Made by a program: the position numbers and the translations under genes. The notes beneath the pieces were generated by a model. The model was not told the DNA's origin. It made no database searches and saw only the letters and a program-made list of their open reading frames with translations. Source: Arabidopsis thaliana (lineage: Eukaryota; Streptophyta; Magnoliopsida; Brassicales; Brassicaceae). Taken from it: a DNA stretch of 64,000 nt. The stretch is from the NCBI RefSeq assembly GCF_000001735.4, contig NC_003076.8, forward strand, positions 4,340,001 to 4,404,000, read 5' to 3'. Positions 11,601-24,500 of the stretch are shown here, piece after piece (the first letter of the stretch is position 1; every line of letters begins with the position of its first letter).

Positions 11601-14369
11601 AAGCCTAAGAGTGTTGGGTTTGTGCAAACCATTCTCGAGAAGGAGGACATGATTATCGCATTTTGTTCTGGTGAAGCTCGTGTGTTGGCAAATGAAGTTG
11701 TCAAGTTGATTCCATTAGACAGGGGCCAGCATGTAAGACTCAGAGCAGATGTGAAAGAGCCAAGGTTTGTAAGTGCTTTCCGTGTGCATGCACATTTTCT
11801 AGGCCAGATATCATGGATGAAACATTTTCTACTGTGAATTTTTCCTGACTTGTAAATGCTTTCTCTTTGTCTTTTCTGGTTCTAAATCGGCCAAAACTAT
11901 CATGTTGGAGCGACTAAAGCTGTTATGGTATAATTTATTTACCAAAGTCATAACCAAATTTGGTGTTGATTGATTCTATTTTAGGTTTGGTTGGCGTGGT
12001 CAATCACGTGATAGTGTCGGTACTGTTTTATGTGTTGATGAGGATGGGATCTTACGAGTTGGGTTTCCTGGAGCATCTCGAGGCTGGAAAGCTGATCCTG
12101 CTGAAATGGAACGTGTGGAAGAATTCAAAGTCGGGGATTGGGTCCGTATCCGTCAGAATCTGACTTCAGCCAAACATGGTTTTGGATCTGTTGTCCCCGG
12201 CAGTATGGGGATTGTTTATTGTGTACGGCCAGATAGCAGTCTCCTTGTGGAGTTAAGTTATCTTCCAAATCCCTGGCATTGTGAACCCGAGGAAGTTGAA
12301 CCTGTTGCTCCCTTTAGGGTAATATACTATTATGTAAATTTCTTACAAACAGTTCTTACTTCATATCAGAAGTTCAATCCAACAAGTTTCTTAATATTAT
12401 ATAGATTGGTGATCGGGTGTGTGTAAAGCGGTCAGTTGCCGAACCTCGATATGCTTGGGGTGGGGAGACCCATCACAGTGTTGGAAAAATTAGTGAAATA
12501 GAGAATGATGGTCTTCTTATTATTGAAATACCAAACCGACCTATACCGTGGCAGGCAGATCCTTCAGACATGGAAAAGATTGATGATTTCAAGGTAAAGC
12601 TGGTTTTCACTTGGAGTCACAAGGATGTGGAAATTTGGTTGTCTTTTCTTAAAATGCATTTCAGTTAGATGTGCAGCATGTCAAGAGCTTTGATTCTTTT
12701 AACACTGAGCCTTTGTACCACGAGCAGGTTGGTGACTGGGTCAGAGTGAAGGCGTCAGTGTCTTCCCCGAAATATGGATGGGAAGACATTACTCGAAATA
12801 GTATTGGCGTTATGCACAGCTTAGATGAAGATGGTGATGTGGGTATAGCTTTCTGTTTCAGGAGTAAACCTTTTTCATGTTCTGTGACAGATGTTGAAAA
12901 GGTTACGCCCTTTCATGTGGGACAAGAGATTCATATGACACCATCAATCACCCAACCACGACTTGGATGGTCAAATGAGACTCCAGCAACTATTGGTAAA
13001 GTAATGAGAATCGACATGGACGGGACTCTGAGTGTAAGTTTCTGAAATGGATCATTTCCCCTGGATTCATTGGGCTGTCCTCAGCTTTTTGTTTTCAGCA
13101 TATATTTAAAATCGAGGGTTGGACTTTTTTTTTTTTGTTCTCCTGTAGGCACAGGTGACTGGTAGACAGACGTTGTGGAGGGTCTCACCTGGAGATGCAG
13201 AGCTGCTTTCAGGTTTTGAAGTTGGTGATTGGGTGCGCTCAAAACCGAGCCTGGGAAACAGACCAAGCTATGATTGGTCTAATGTAGGAAGGGAGAGTAT
13301 TGCTGTCGTTCATAGCATACAGGAAACAGGTTACTTAGAATTGGCTTGTTGTTTCCGGAAAGGAAGATGGAGTACTCATTACACAGATTTAGAGAAGATT
13401 CCAGCTCTCAAAGTGGGCCAGTTTGTGCATTTCCAGAAGGGAATAACAGAACCAAGATGGGGCTGGAGAGCAGCCAAGCCCGATTCACGAGGCATCATAA
13501 CCACAGTTCATGCTGATGGAGAGGTAAGGGTTGCTTTCTTTGGATTGCCTGGGTTGTGGAGAGGAGATCCAGCAGACTTGGAAGTGGAGCCTATGTTTGA
13601 GGTTGGAGAATGGGTAAGACTTAGAGAAGGTGTTTCTTGTTGGAAATCTGTTGGACCAGGAAGTGTTGGTGTAGTGCATGGAGTAGGATATGAGGGAGAC
13701 GAGTGGGATGGAACCACTTCCGTTTCATTTTGTGGCGAGCAAGAAAGATGGGCGGGGCCCACTTCACACCTAGAGAAAGCAAAGAAGCTTGTGGTTGGAC
13801 AAAAAACTCGGGTCAAACTGGCAGTGAAACAGCCTAGGTTTGGGTGGTCAGGTCATAGCCATGGAAGTGTAGGAACAATATCAGCCATTGATGCGGATGG
13901 TAAGCTACGGATATACACACCAGCCGGCTCTAAAACGTGGATGCTTGACCCATCAGAAGTTGAAACCATAGAAGAAGAAGAGCTCAAGATTGGGGACTGG
14001 GTTAGGGTAAAGGCGAGCATCACAACACCCACTTACCAGTGGGGAGAGGTCAATCCTTCAAGCACAGGGGTGGTTCACAGAATGGAGGATGGAGATTTAT
14101 GTGTATCTTTCTGTTTCCTAGACAGGCTATGGCTATGTAAAGCCGGGGAACTGGAACGCATAAGACCATTTAGAATTGGAGACCGGGTTAAGATAAAGGA
14201 TGGACTGGTTACACCTCGGTGGGGTTGGGGAATGGAGACCCATGCAAGTAAAGGACATGTTGTGGGAGTGGATGCAAATGGGAAATTGAGAATAAAATTC
14301 CTGTGGAGGGAAGGGCGGCCCTGGATTGGTGATCCTGCGGATATAGTTCTAGATGAAACTTCTGGCTGA
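5618..14369 (+). CDS. KEG: KEEP ON GOING: RING E3 ligase with kinase, ankyrin and HERC2-like repeats
   Basis: Sixteen coding exons (5618-6360, 7187-7540, 7621-7851, 8033-8158, 8257-8593, 8750-8907, 9246-9403, 9759-9880, 10152-10286, 11007-11131, 11351-11455, 11531-11764, 11985-12318, 12405-12593, 12728-13033, 13149-14369) give 1625 residues. In order: a RING finger (about 9-57), an acidic stretch (about 88-108), a kinase-like domain (about 137-430), ankyrin repeats (about 460-800), and about a dozen HERC2-like repeats with the recurring VGDWVR...SVG motif to the end. Family knowledge: KEG sits on trans-Golgi/early endosome membranes and ubiquitinates ABI5 to restrain abscisic acid signalling. 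Oddities: the kinase lysine is present (Lys176), but the HRD triad reads C-M-N (267-269) and DFG reads DYG (287-289). The intron after exon 10 begins with GC. Confidence 0.96.
6361..7186 (+). other. Long first intron of KEG
   Basis: An 826-base, T-rich intron interrupts the kinase-like domain. It starts GTTCCTC and ends CTGTAG. I see no coding sequence or recognisable RNA gene in it. Confidence 0.85.
11132..11350 (+). other. GC-AG intron in KEG
   Basis: The join of exon 10 (ends AACCACAG) to exon 11 (begins TGGCAAG) requires a donor of GCAAGC rather than GT. The reading RNHSGKTVRDF is kept only with this border. The donor otherwise fits the GC-type consensus (CAG then GCAAG), and the acceptor is a normal AACAG. 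Confidence 0.85.
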
Positions 14370-14873
14370 ATCTCCCAATGTATGATTATGTTTTGAATCT
14401 GGAAGATTGGTCATTAGGCTATGCATGAGGCTGCTCTGTCCATTGTAAGACATAAAGCTCACAGAGCCCTTGTGCCAACAGCTCAGGTAATCTATATCTA
14501 TCTCTCATGATGATTTATTAATATTTTTGTTAATAAAGTTAAAACTATAGAGTGGTAGGAGATATTTAGGATGTATCATCTATTATGTCTAGACACCACT
14601 TTCATATCTCAGATCTCTTTTTGTTTATATGTTTTTCTTCTTCTTTGTATAAAATAATGAATCGCATGTACGGACAGATTTCCTTAGTATTAACAAATCT
14701 TTTTGAAGAGGCTTAGCATATAATATTACTGTTTGAAGTACTGTACATTGGGAATGGGAACCAAGTCGGATGTGCTTAAAACAATAAGCACTTTCTTAGA
14801 TTCTATTTTAAAATACCGAGTTATGAATCAGATTCTGGGCGTACCAGAACAAGAATGAAAAAAGTTCATTGGA
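14370..14873. other. Spacer after KEG
   Basis: Presumed 3' UTR of KEG followed by AT-rich spacer. No coding sequence is seen. A possible splice donor (CTCAG then GTAATC, near 14487) suggests the 3' UTR might be spliced, but this is weak. Confidence 0.4.
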
Positions 14874-15122
14874 TTAATTTATGTCCTTGTCCTGGAGCCA
14901 TTTACAGAAGCCTTCCTCCAAGGCACATTTCATCCATTCATGCCGACAGTTCTCTAGTGCTTGAGGTATTGTAAGCCATGTCCGAGTTCTCGATTCCTGT
15001 TATGGCCATGCCTCCAGCTCTTCTTTCACATAGAGTGCGTACATTACCGCTTTACATACACCTTCTGGGCTAAATTCGTTTTGGTGACTCTTGCTCTTGA
15101 ACTCGTATTCTCCCAACAAATC
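14874..15122 (-). pseudogene. Nudix hydrolase C-terminal remnant
   Basis: Read on the minus strand this gives 83 codons beginning DLLGEYEFKSKSHQNEFSPE and ending in a TAA at 14874-14876. The pattern (GEYEFKSKS, then AVMYALYVKEELEAWP, then RTRTWLTIPQALENCRHEWM) matches the C-terminal half of plant diphosphoinositol-polyphosphate/diadenosine Nudix hydrolases of the NUDT4/18/21 type, from memory. One in-frame TAA interrupts it after EAWP, where the family usually has Glu. The Nudix box with its catalytic glutamates is missing upstream, where I find only broken frames to about 15250. It is therefore a decayed fragment, unlikely to make an enzyme. Subfamily assignment is inference. Confidence 0.7.
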
Positions 15123-15411
15123 CTACAAAGCATATGTACTTTTCCTAGCCATTACCAATGTTATCATGGGCCAAATGACGTCGGCTTCCAGCGACGGGCT
15201 GGACCAATCTGCGGTTTTTCAGCCCATGACTCAACAAAAGCATTGCTCCATTTAAATAAAAAAAAACTGTCTGAATGTCATCAAGGTCTATTTTTATTGT
15301 GGGAAAAGAAGAGTAAGAATGTTGTTATATAGGTGATACAATGAAGATTGTATACTGTTTTTACAAAATCGCAACAAACTATACACAGCTATTACTTACA
15401 TTACATATCCT

Positions 15412-18400
15412 TTATTTCTCCACTGATAACAATGGCTCCTTCAACAGCGCGTTGGAGGAGGATGAATTGTTGTTGCTCCCACCATATCGTCTCGTAAAAC
15501 TTAAATGCTTGTCCTCCAAGTTAGAGCTCTGTACGTATTGTAGACACACCTGTACGGCGTCGTGTACTCTCACAAAGAACCATTCCTTGCCAACTAGCTC
15601 CACCATTCCTGATCTTGCTATTGTCAAGTGAACATCTTTGTTCGGGTTTGATATCGCTAGCTGAATATCCCTTGTTTTATACTCTTGATACAGTTCTTTC
15701 AAGGCTTCCACTGCGCTCGAATCTATGTGTGTAACAGGAGACATTTCCAGGATTACAAAATTTATTCTATCCACCTCCAGTCCCCGGTTTGTGTATTTGT
15801 CAACAGCTACTTCATATTCTCGTAGTCTGCACTTTGCAAAAAAAGCCAGCTTGTTAATGTTTCTAATAGATTCATACCACAAGGAAGAATAAACGCCTTT
15901 CTCACCTGTCCTTGATGTAACTTATGTTGGCAAAGTAAATAGGAGAATCGATTCGAACTATCACAATCCCGTTGTATGTGTAAGCCTCTGGATACTGCTT
16001 TATGTTTCTGTACACAGTGGTGCCTGGAAGCCGCCCCAAGACAGCTACCAGGAGAATAATTAAGATAAGAAATGAAACCAAGTTAGAAAAACAGGCAGTT
16101 TCAATACACCGAGAGGCAATTTTGAACGGAATTTATCTTACCAATGTGAGGGTTTGCAGACTCGTGGATAACGAATGCTAGTGAAAAACCAACCTAAAAT
16201 TGAAAACATTGCAACTGCGTGAGTCCTTAGAGGCCTATGCAGAAATCATATATACATTAGTTAGATGAATCTGAACATACTATAGTATCTGAATACTCAC
16301 ACCAACAAGGACACCGATCTCTATTCCGAAGAACAATGTTATGGTGCTAGTGATGGTCCAAAGCGAAAAATCCCTCTTGTCCACACGCCAGAGGAAAATA
16401 GCTTCGTCATAGTCCACCTAATGATAATAATCCGAAAAGTATACATAAGAAACCAGAAGCAGAATTCATCTTCGCTCCTTGGCAGGTTGGTTTATATGAA
16501 CTTACCAAGCCACTAACGGCAGATATCACTATTGCTGCCAAAGCACACTGATTACGAGAGAGATAAGCAACAGAGTGAATGTTAGCCAAAATTTAGTTTC
16601 ACAATTCTCTGAAGTTTCAGAAAGAGTAGCAAATACTAGAAACTGATATATTCACCACGGGCAGACAGACCTGTGGTATGTATTTAAACATCGGTGTCAA
16701 GAACAGTAGAGAACATCCAATGATGATTCCTGTTATAAGCCCTGATAGGCCAGTCTTAGCTTCACTTTCATTATTCACAGCTGACCTAGAAAAGGATCCT
16801 AAATTTTGCATTCAGGACATTCACAGATTATGTTAATTAACTTTGAAATATATTTACGAAATGTATAACAGATTATATCCATAGCGTCAATTATTGATAG
16901 CTTTTATCATTCTCAAGTTAACGTACCTGTAGCTGGGTATGCAGAAAATAATGACCCCAATATATTTGCAACACCAAGACCAAACAACTGTCCAGTGAAG
17001 GTAAAAACAGTTGAGCTTTCAATAAAAACGGTAAAAAGAACCGGAATATTGTCTATAGCAATTCGGCTTCTAGTCAAGCACAGTACCTCTGAATTTGAAT
17101 CCAACTCATATCTGTTTTTTGCCGCAAGCGCTTTGGCAATTCCCACAGATTCCTGGATACAAGAAAATGTAGAACTACTTCATTAGAGAACGAAAAAACA
17201 TAATATCAATTGACATGCGCTACTGCATCCAAATCTAAACAAGAAATCCTTTTGTTCTTTTTTTTATAGGAAGTCAGATAAACCATGTCCATTCATTTAT
17301 AGTTTCTCATGATTAGGTTCAGCTCTGCAGTACGCCAGTACCCATATGCCTACTTTGACAGAACTAATGATGTTGATATCTCACCAAGATGGCAACACCA
17401 GTAATGAGAGCTGATGTTGGAAGCAACGTTTTTGCATGATCAAAACTTCTTGGGAAAGAAAATGTTGGAAGGCCCTGAGGTATTTCTCCCACCTGAAAAC
17501 ATACTGAATTTTGCTATTACTTCAAACACTTCACCGTTATGTAGCTCAACAAGGCAACTACCATGAATTTAATTTCTGACCAGAGAGATGGAAGGCGGAT
17601 GAAACACTTTTGCAATGGTTGTACCGAGCACAATCCCGGTGAGTGGCGCTGCTGCTCGTAAGAACTGAAGTTCCTTTTTGGCTTTTCCCTGCCATGAAAA
17701 ACCATGACCTTATTATCACATTAATAAAGGAAAGTCCTGTTTCCCTGGTAACTCTGGAAAAGAACAAGGCTCATACCACATGTTTCATCACTTGAAGAAT
17801 CACCAGAATAAGAGATCCCATCACGAAAGGTGGCCACTGAAACTAAAAAGCACAAAAAGATCCATCTAAATAAAGTACAAATAGGTAGAAACAAAACACG
17901 TTCTTTACCAAACTGATTCACCAATGAAATTCATGATATACAAGTAAAATCATCATACGACGATGATTTAATGTACAGTCTAAGCTACTTGAGGTTATAC
18001 TAAAAGTTATACCACCAGCACCAGGTATTAGTAGTCTTGAAGTACTTACATTCCTCAGGGGCAGTGGCTAAAAAAAGAATATGCAGATCGAAATATAAAG
18101 AGGTGAAAACCCAAAATTTCAGTCTAAATCATACTTACAGATCCCGAATTAAAGATATTAGCCAAAGAGGAAATGTGTCTCTCTTTTTCTGAACTGTTTA
18201 AAGCTGAAAATGAAGTTTCACCTTATCAGCTCCAGCTATTATGCTCTCTACTATTGGCACAATCTTGCTGCTCCGGGCAATGCTATACCCCAGGAAATAT
18301 TTTATTTGAGATAACCCAATCACAATGGCCGAAGCACTTGTAAATCCAGATATGACTGAGTGACTAATGAAACGAATAAGCCATCCAAGCCTGGATTGAA

Positions 18401-19490
18401 ATCACAAACAAGGGAGACGCAACATGACACAACAATAATTAGAAGACTTCTGCTTTAACGGATAACAGTTACTACACAGGCAAGCTATATAAGTAGCAGT
18501 CAAGATAATAAACGTTTTCCTTATCTGAATTCTAACCAAAAATAGTAGTATTACCTTAAGAGCCCCATGATGCACTCCAAGATTCCAACTAAAAGCGCCA
18601 ACAAAATGGCCAATTCAATATGTAATTCCTCGTTCGTATCAGCGATTCCACCCAAAGCATTAGAGACGAGAAGAGAAACCAATGCTACAGGTCCAATTGC
18701 AAGCTGACGGGATGAGCCAAATATGGCATAGACAAATACCGGCACAAATGAAGAGTCTGCATCAAAGAGTTATAAAATTGAATCAAAGCTAACATGATTA
18801 GGCATTTCTTTAAACCAAGAGCAGGAGTACTTCAATAGCATTCCTATGAATTCACAATAAAACTCACATAGACCGTAAATTGGTGGAAGGCCAGCTAGTT
18901 TCGCATACGACATTGCCTGGTCAAATCCATCAAAAGTCATTCAGCAAAATAAACTTAAAACAAAACTCCAGATTGAAGACCAATACATAATTTTACTAAA
19001 AACTTGAATTGATAATCTCTTAAGCTATAATACATTTTGTCACATCTTTAACCAATTTTGCAGCTCAACAAGACAATACGATTGAAACCAATAATTCCAG
19101 TTTCCTATTCTAAAGCCAATGATTCCAGCTTCCTTAAGCTTGAAAGTAAAGTACCTGGGGAACAAGCATTATACCGACGGTGATACCAGCCATGAGATCG
19201 AGCTTAAAATACTCGCTCCATCGGTAAGTTCGAATCCATCGGAAACAAGGAAAGAGAGTATCAATCCAATCGACGAGCCTCATGCGCTTGATCTTCGCCG
19301 TCCATCCGGAGAAGATATCGTCGAAAGGAATCGAAGGAGGACGAGCTTCATTGGAGGTGTCAGGATGCTGAAGCGGGATGACCTTGACGGGGCGGGTCTG
19401 ACCCGGAGGCTTGAGCGAAGAAGACGAACCGGTTCCGGATCTTGAAACAAGGCTGGTCAGGTCCTTGACGCTGAGAGATGCGTAGGACAT
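15412..19490 (-). CDS. SULTR4;1: Vacuolar sulfate exporter SULTR4;1
   Basis: Fifteen coding exons on the minus strand run from 19155-19490 (exon 1) to 15412-15826 (last) and sum to 685 residues. The middle exons are small (42-202 bases). The N-terminal 85 or so residues are hydrophilic and Ser/Pro-rich. The SLC26/SulP core then begins ([20 protein letters not shown], the family signature) with about a dozen hydrophobic segments. The last two exons hold a STAS domain (about residues 530-650) including [21 protein letters not shown]. The family exports sulfate from the vacuole. The tail ends [21 protein letters not shown] chose Met at 19490 because it matches the known N-terminus MSYASLSV; an in-frame ATG at 19517 lies upstream. 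Confidence 0.95.
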
Positions 19491-20252
19491 GATGGCTCTT
19501 GCGCACGCTTGGCGCACTTTAGAGAATCCGTTAATGAGAGAATGGAATACTCAAATGTTAAAGAGCTTTGTATCATTTATTCCATCAATGCTCATAAGCT
19601 TTACTCTAGTGTCTGGTCAATTTTGTTTTTTTTCAAACTAAACTTTACAATTATCATTACATTATCTAATCATACGTCAAAAATAATTTAGTTTATAGTA
19701 ATAGATCCAGAATTACGATAACGTAACTACATTTAAATTTTGCTAATCACATAACATTTTTAAAATTAGTTGTTAATTAGTAATTAGATAAATTGTTGTC
19801 ACTTGTAAGTTTCGTCACGTATCTCTAATTAATAGAATAGAATTCATGAGGGGTCAATCCAATACAAGTGGCTTGCGTGCTAGTTTTGATGATTTGTTTA
19901 CTATTCTTTATTTTAATAGGTACCAGAAATTGGGAGGGAATAAAACATGTGTTGAAAAAAGTGTGAAGAGGGACGTTAAGCCGTCTAGATCCATGATGTT
20001 GATGAGTGGGTCAACTCTTGGCTCTTGTGTGTATGTGTATGTGTCCATGATGAGAATTCACAAAACAGTTTTGATGATTTCAAAACCTTTGATGCACAGA
20101 AATGAAACACTACAGTTAAAGGCAAAATGTTTAACTAGGGATTTAATTCCAAAATTGTTTTTTTAGATGACTTTCTTAACTTTAGAAGATAATCTACTTA
20201 ATTTTTGTTGCCATTACAATTTTAATTGATTTTAAAAGCTTGAGAAAAAAGG
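19491..20252. other. Spacer upstream of SULTR4;1
   Basis: AT-rich sequence that should hold the SULTR4;1 promoter in its first several hundred bases. An open frame of 106 codons at 19846-20166 has no recognisable content and is probably chance. No other feature is seen. Confidence 0.5.
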
Positions 20253-20495
20253 AACCTTTTCCTTTTCACCGGTTTCATTTGCTTTCAACATTTCTCGAGT
20301 CTGCCAAAGGACAATTTGGACAATTGATATCCGCTCCATACCACTAAGAGGCATCACAAGACAAGCTTTGATGAAATTCCAAACTGTCTTGATGGTCACA
20401 TAAGTTCCAATTTAGATACGCATACACAAGGAAAACGTTAAACACTACATGCTAAAAGTTGAGCAAAAACTAGCAAGGAATGGATTAGCACATTG
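20253..20495 (-). pseudogene. Displaced fragment of the neighbouring coiled-coil gene
   Basis: Bases 20254-20287 are identical to 23538-23571, which is the 3' end of exon 10 of the 18-exon gene at 21579-26318. Similarity continues with gaps and substitutions through the rest of exon 10 (CGAGTCTGC against GAAGTCTGC) and into the adjoining intron. Shared blocks include ATCCGCTC, CACTAAG, ACAAGACAAGCTTT and TAGCAAGGAA, ending near 20495 (source near 23817). The fragment lies in the same orientation about 3.3 kb from its source, has lost about 40 bases of exon, and cannot encode the exon intact. Confidence 0.8.
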
Positions 20496-20534
20496 TCTTG
20501 AGAGGCCCATTCATTAACAGTAAAACATTATTAA

Positions 20535-21440
20535 ACCCACTGTGATGTGTGAGTCTAGCGGGCCGGTCCAGTCCGCTTGACAGGCTTCAGCCCGACATCC
20601 ATATGCCTCTTGTGATGTGGTTGGTCGGTTACTTTCCCGGAATCTTCTGGCTCCTTTAGCAGAATTGTCCGGTGTCGCCGTCCTCCATCGGTTGGTTCCT
20701 CTACCAACGGTGGTTGGCTCTTGTCTAGCTTCTCCGTCGTCCGTCTCCGGCGGTTTAGGCTAGCTTTTGGCCGGATTTCTTTTTCGGTTTTGTTTTATGT
20801 TCTCGTTTTCTATAGATCCAGTTTGATTTTGCTCCTTTGTGTTCTAACTCTTAGAGGGCTCAATTCCTTGAACCTCCTTTGTTTAAAGGGCTCAATTTGT
20901 TTTTCAAGCTTATCGATTTCAATTATATAAGAACAAATTAGAGTTGTGGATTGGGGTTTTCTCTAATGCCTTTGAGTTGGGTTTTATGCAATTGAGTCAA
21001 TTGTCATATTGGTTTTTGGAAACGAGTGTTTTTATTTTACTTTTAGGTGTTCATGGAAGTTTCATTGGCTTAAGTTCTACGCTGATGTCGTTTGAAGATG
21101 ATGATATGACTACCCAGGGGAGATTTTCCTTTGCGAATTCGAAGATGAAGAAGATTGATGGGATTCTCTGAATTTTGTGTTGCTCCATCGGACAAGCTTG
21201 AAGTCTTGGTGGTTCCTGGTGGTTTTGGAGTTCCCTGCAATGACTAACCAAATCGGCGGTGGACTACATCAATTACTTCCTAAAAGGGTTTCTTGCTTCA
21301 ACTGGGCTTTAATTTAGTTGGACTTTTATCTTTATTTTGTTTTTGTCTGGAGACTGAAAGCGGAGGTTTCCACTCTTTTGTAATCTTTACAATCTTTGGT
21401 TTAAATAAGAGACAACACTTATGAGCAAAAAAAAAAAAAA
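20535..21440 (+). mobile_element. Retroposon-like segment with poly(A) tail
   Basis: A block of different composition (GC-richer at its start, then T-rich) ends TTATGAGC followed by 14 A at 21427-21440. It is about 0.9 kb long, lacks a long ORF, and stands between the displaced gene fragment and the 3' end of the coiled-coil gene. A poly(A) end suggests insertion by reverse transcription. Size and shape recall the Sadhu non-autonomous retroposons of Arabidopsis, but I cannot confirm the family. I did not find a clear target-site duplication, so the left border is approximate. Confidence 0.45.
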
Positions 21441-21578
21441 GTAGACATACAAAAGTCAACAGGCAGTTACCATAAATTACCAAACAGATTAACAAAGGAA
21501 CTTCGGAGTTATGGTCAAACAAAGAAAGTAAATGAAAAACATATCAGTGTATGTGAGGCAGGCGTGTGATGGATCATA

Positions 21579-24500
21579 CTACTGCAGTTCTTTCTCCAGT
21601 TCATCGAATTCCCATCCATCAACCTCATCTGCAGAGTAATCACGAGCCACCTTACCAAATTCAGATTCCAGCTCGGCTAGTTCGGCTTCAGGGTTAAACT
21701 CTTGACTGGAACCAGCTGCAGGATTGGGTGCCTGAGGAGAATTGCTCAGCTCTGGCTTTTGGGTCTGAGTAGATTCAGTTGAAGCATTCATGCTACTACT
21801 GCTAGGCTTGGGAGATTTGGGTGATGTAGCACTGCTTTTAGGGGACGTAACACTGCTTCTAGGTGATGGAATCTCTATCTCTAACGTTGGCCTCGCTATG
21901 GATTCAAATTGCTGCCTCATTTTCTCCATGTCATCAAACAGCTCTTTCACACGCCGGTCGTCCTTTCTGGTATAATGTAGGATTTCAGAACTTTAGTACA
22001 ATAAATCTATACCGATTACTGAAAGGTCACATAATTATGTTTCCACTCACTTATCCAGTTTGCTTTGGAGAACCTGGAATTGCTCTTTCACGTTGTCCAC
22101 AATGCTGAATGTGGTAATGATCTAAGTTTTTGATAAAACCAAATAAGAGACGAGGAAGAATAGAAACCAGAAAAAGAAAAAAAATCAACGAACCAGAGCA
22201 CGACCATGCAGAGTCATATTTGGTCTCAATAAAAATAATCAATCGTAACCTACTAAGCAGCAATTCTTACCTTGGTCTCATAGTCTATATACTCCTCCTC
22301 CAGAATTTTCCTCGGGTTTGATACCTGATTGTCTCCCTGATCTGCATTTGGTGGCTTCTCCGACCTGTCACCACCACCACATGCAAAAATGTCACCACTA
22401 TTGCAAGGCGCAATTCAACTCCAACTAGAGTTATAATCAGAAACCAAGTAATATAGTAGGGATAATCCAATTCAACAAGAGGCATTTACCCAGGACCCAG
22501 ATTCTTCAGATTTTCCACATAATTTTCTATACGACTTATTAAAGGTGCCACCTCCTTCTGTACAATATGAAATTTTGTGTTAGCTTTCATTTATCAATTA
22601 CTAGATTAAAGTTTCTATAAAGTACAGAGGTTACCTTGTACACAGAGAGTATATTCAAGGCCACATCCGAGAAGTAATCTTCATGCTTCTCCAATTCGTC
22701 CCTAAGAAATGCCAATGGATTATTTGTTGTGGTCGAGCAGCAAAGCAAGATGTATTGCGAGAAACAGCTGAGAGTAGATAGAAATACAAAGTCTGCTTAT
22801 CCTTCGTTTCGATATGTGAGCACTGAAGAAGCCATGTATCCTCAAGAAAATTAATCCACGTCTTGATAACTTCTGCTTCTTTCTTACAAGCTACAACTGA
22901 TTTGGACAGGTCATCATCCTGCATGCAGAATCAACAGAAGCAGATTATTTCACGTGGATATTATTAAGCGTAAGAGCTACCCAGCTTAAAGAAAATCCCA
23001 CCTTCGTTTTCAGGTGAGCGATTATCTGATTGTTGGCTTCACCAAATTGATCCCTCTCCTCTGTCGCATTACGAAACCGAGCTTGAGCAGCAGCTAACGA
23101 TAGATTTACCTACATTGAAGAATATTTACTGATATACCTTCTGTATCACAACAATCATAGCTACATACATAGAATCAATAATATCATTATATTTCAGTTC
23201 AACAGCATGATGAGCTTACGTTTATATAATTACGTCAAGTGACAAAATTTTCGTCTGTTTAAAGTGTGTATGTAAACCTCCAGGATAAAGCAAGAAACCC
23301 GATAAATAGAAAAATAGATTACCCTCTTCAGATCGGCTTCCAGCTCATCTCTTTGTTTCTCAAGCTGTGCAATTTCGGCACCCAACTCCTGTACATAATA
23401 AATCATAACCTTAATACTGTCAGCTGGATAAACATGCCAACGAACGCTGCCACGCTTAAGTTTTGTTTTTTTTAATCTTCCTTTTTTCGCAGTCAATAAT
23501 CAAAACTCAAAAGAACAAATAAAAGTGGGAGATAAAGACCTTTTCCTTTTCACCGGTTTCATTTGCTTTCACCACACGAGCTTTTAGTGCTTCCTCTTTC
23601 TGAAGTCTGCGAAAAGACAAATGACAATTGGTATCCATTGATGGTATTTTTCCTTCCAATGACTAATCATCCGCTCAATAGCACTAAGGGATAAGTGATA
23701 ACAAGACAAGCTTTATTATAAATCGGCATTGTCTTGCAGTCCCATAATTCAAATTTGCTACTCATAAGCTAACTTTAATCAGAAAATACTATAGCAAGGA
23801 AAGAATTGTACATTGAATCAGTAGTATTTGCTGAACATGCATATAGTAACACAAAGAATAAGAAACTTATTACCTATTCTTCCGGTCTGGTAAATTTACC
23901 ATGTCATATCAAAATTTAACCATAAAAAAAGTCTTTTGCAGATAAAAGGAAACTAACTGGAGTCGATAATAAGTTTAACCTGTTCTCTGATATTCGTTTC
24001 TCGGCTTTGGAAGTTGAATTTGCTAAAGATTCTAATAACACCCTGAGCTTGTCGACCTGGTTCAAAGACAAAATATCTATTATCTTCCATAAGTAACATT
24101 CTACTCCAGAAGTCAATAAATGTATATGCTGTCATGGAATACATGAAACTCTTAATATACCATATCAGCACAAAAAGTAGAGTAAGATGATAATTAACAA
24201 TACGAATTAACTTGTATAAATTGAGACTAATAAAGCTCACAGACTTACTTTCTGAGCATGTATATCTGGTGAGTCACCATTGCTTAGTTGTCTCTTTCTA
24301 ATTAGAAGACCTTCTAATCTGGAGCAAAGACGAATCTTTGCAAGTGTTTCTTTGAAAGCCTGCAAAACGAGAAGTCTATCACACAGAGCTACCGAAATGA
24401 GCTTAGGGAGAAAAAAGAGGCTTGGAGATACTATTATCCTCACCTCTATTGTTAAAGGAGTCTCTTTATGTTCCTTGTCTTCACTCTCCTGTGGAATTTG

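Noticed and set aside
19846..20166. 106-codon frame upstream of SULTR4;1
   Set aside because: No homology I recognise, AT-rich context, no leader signals.
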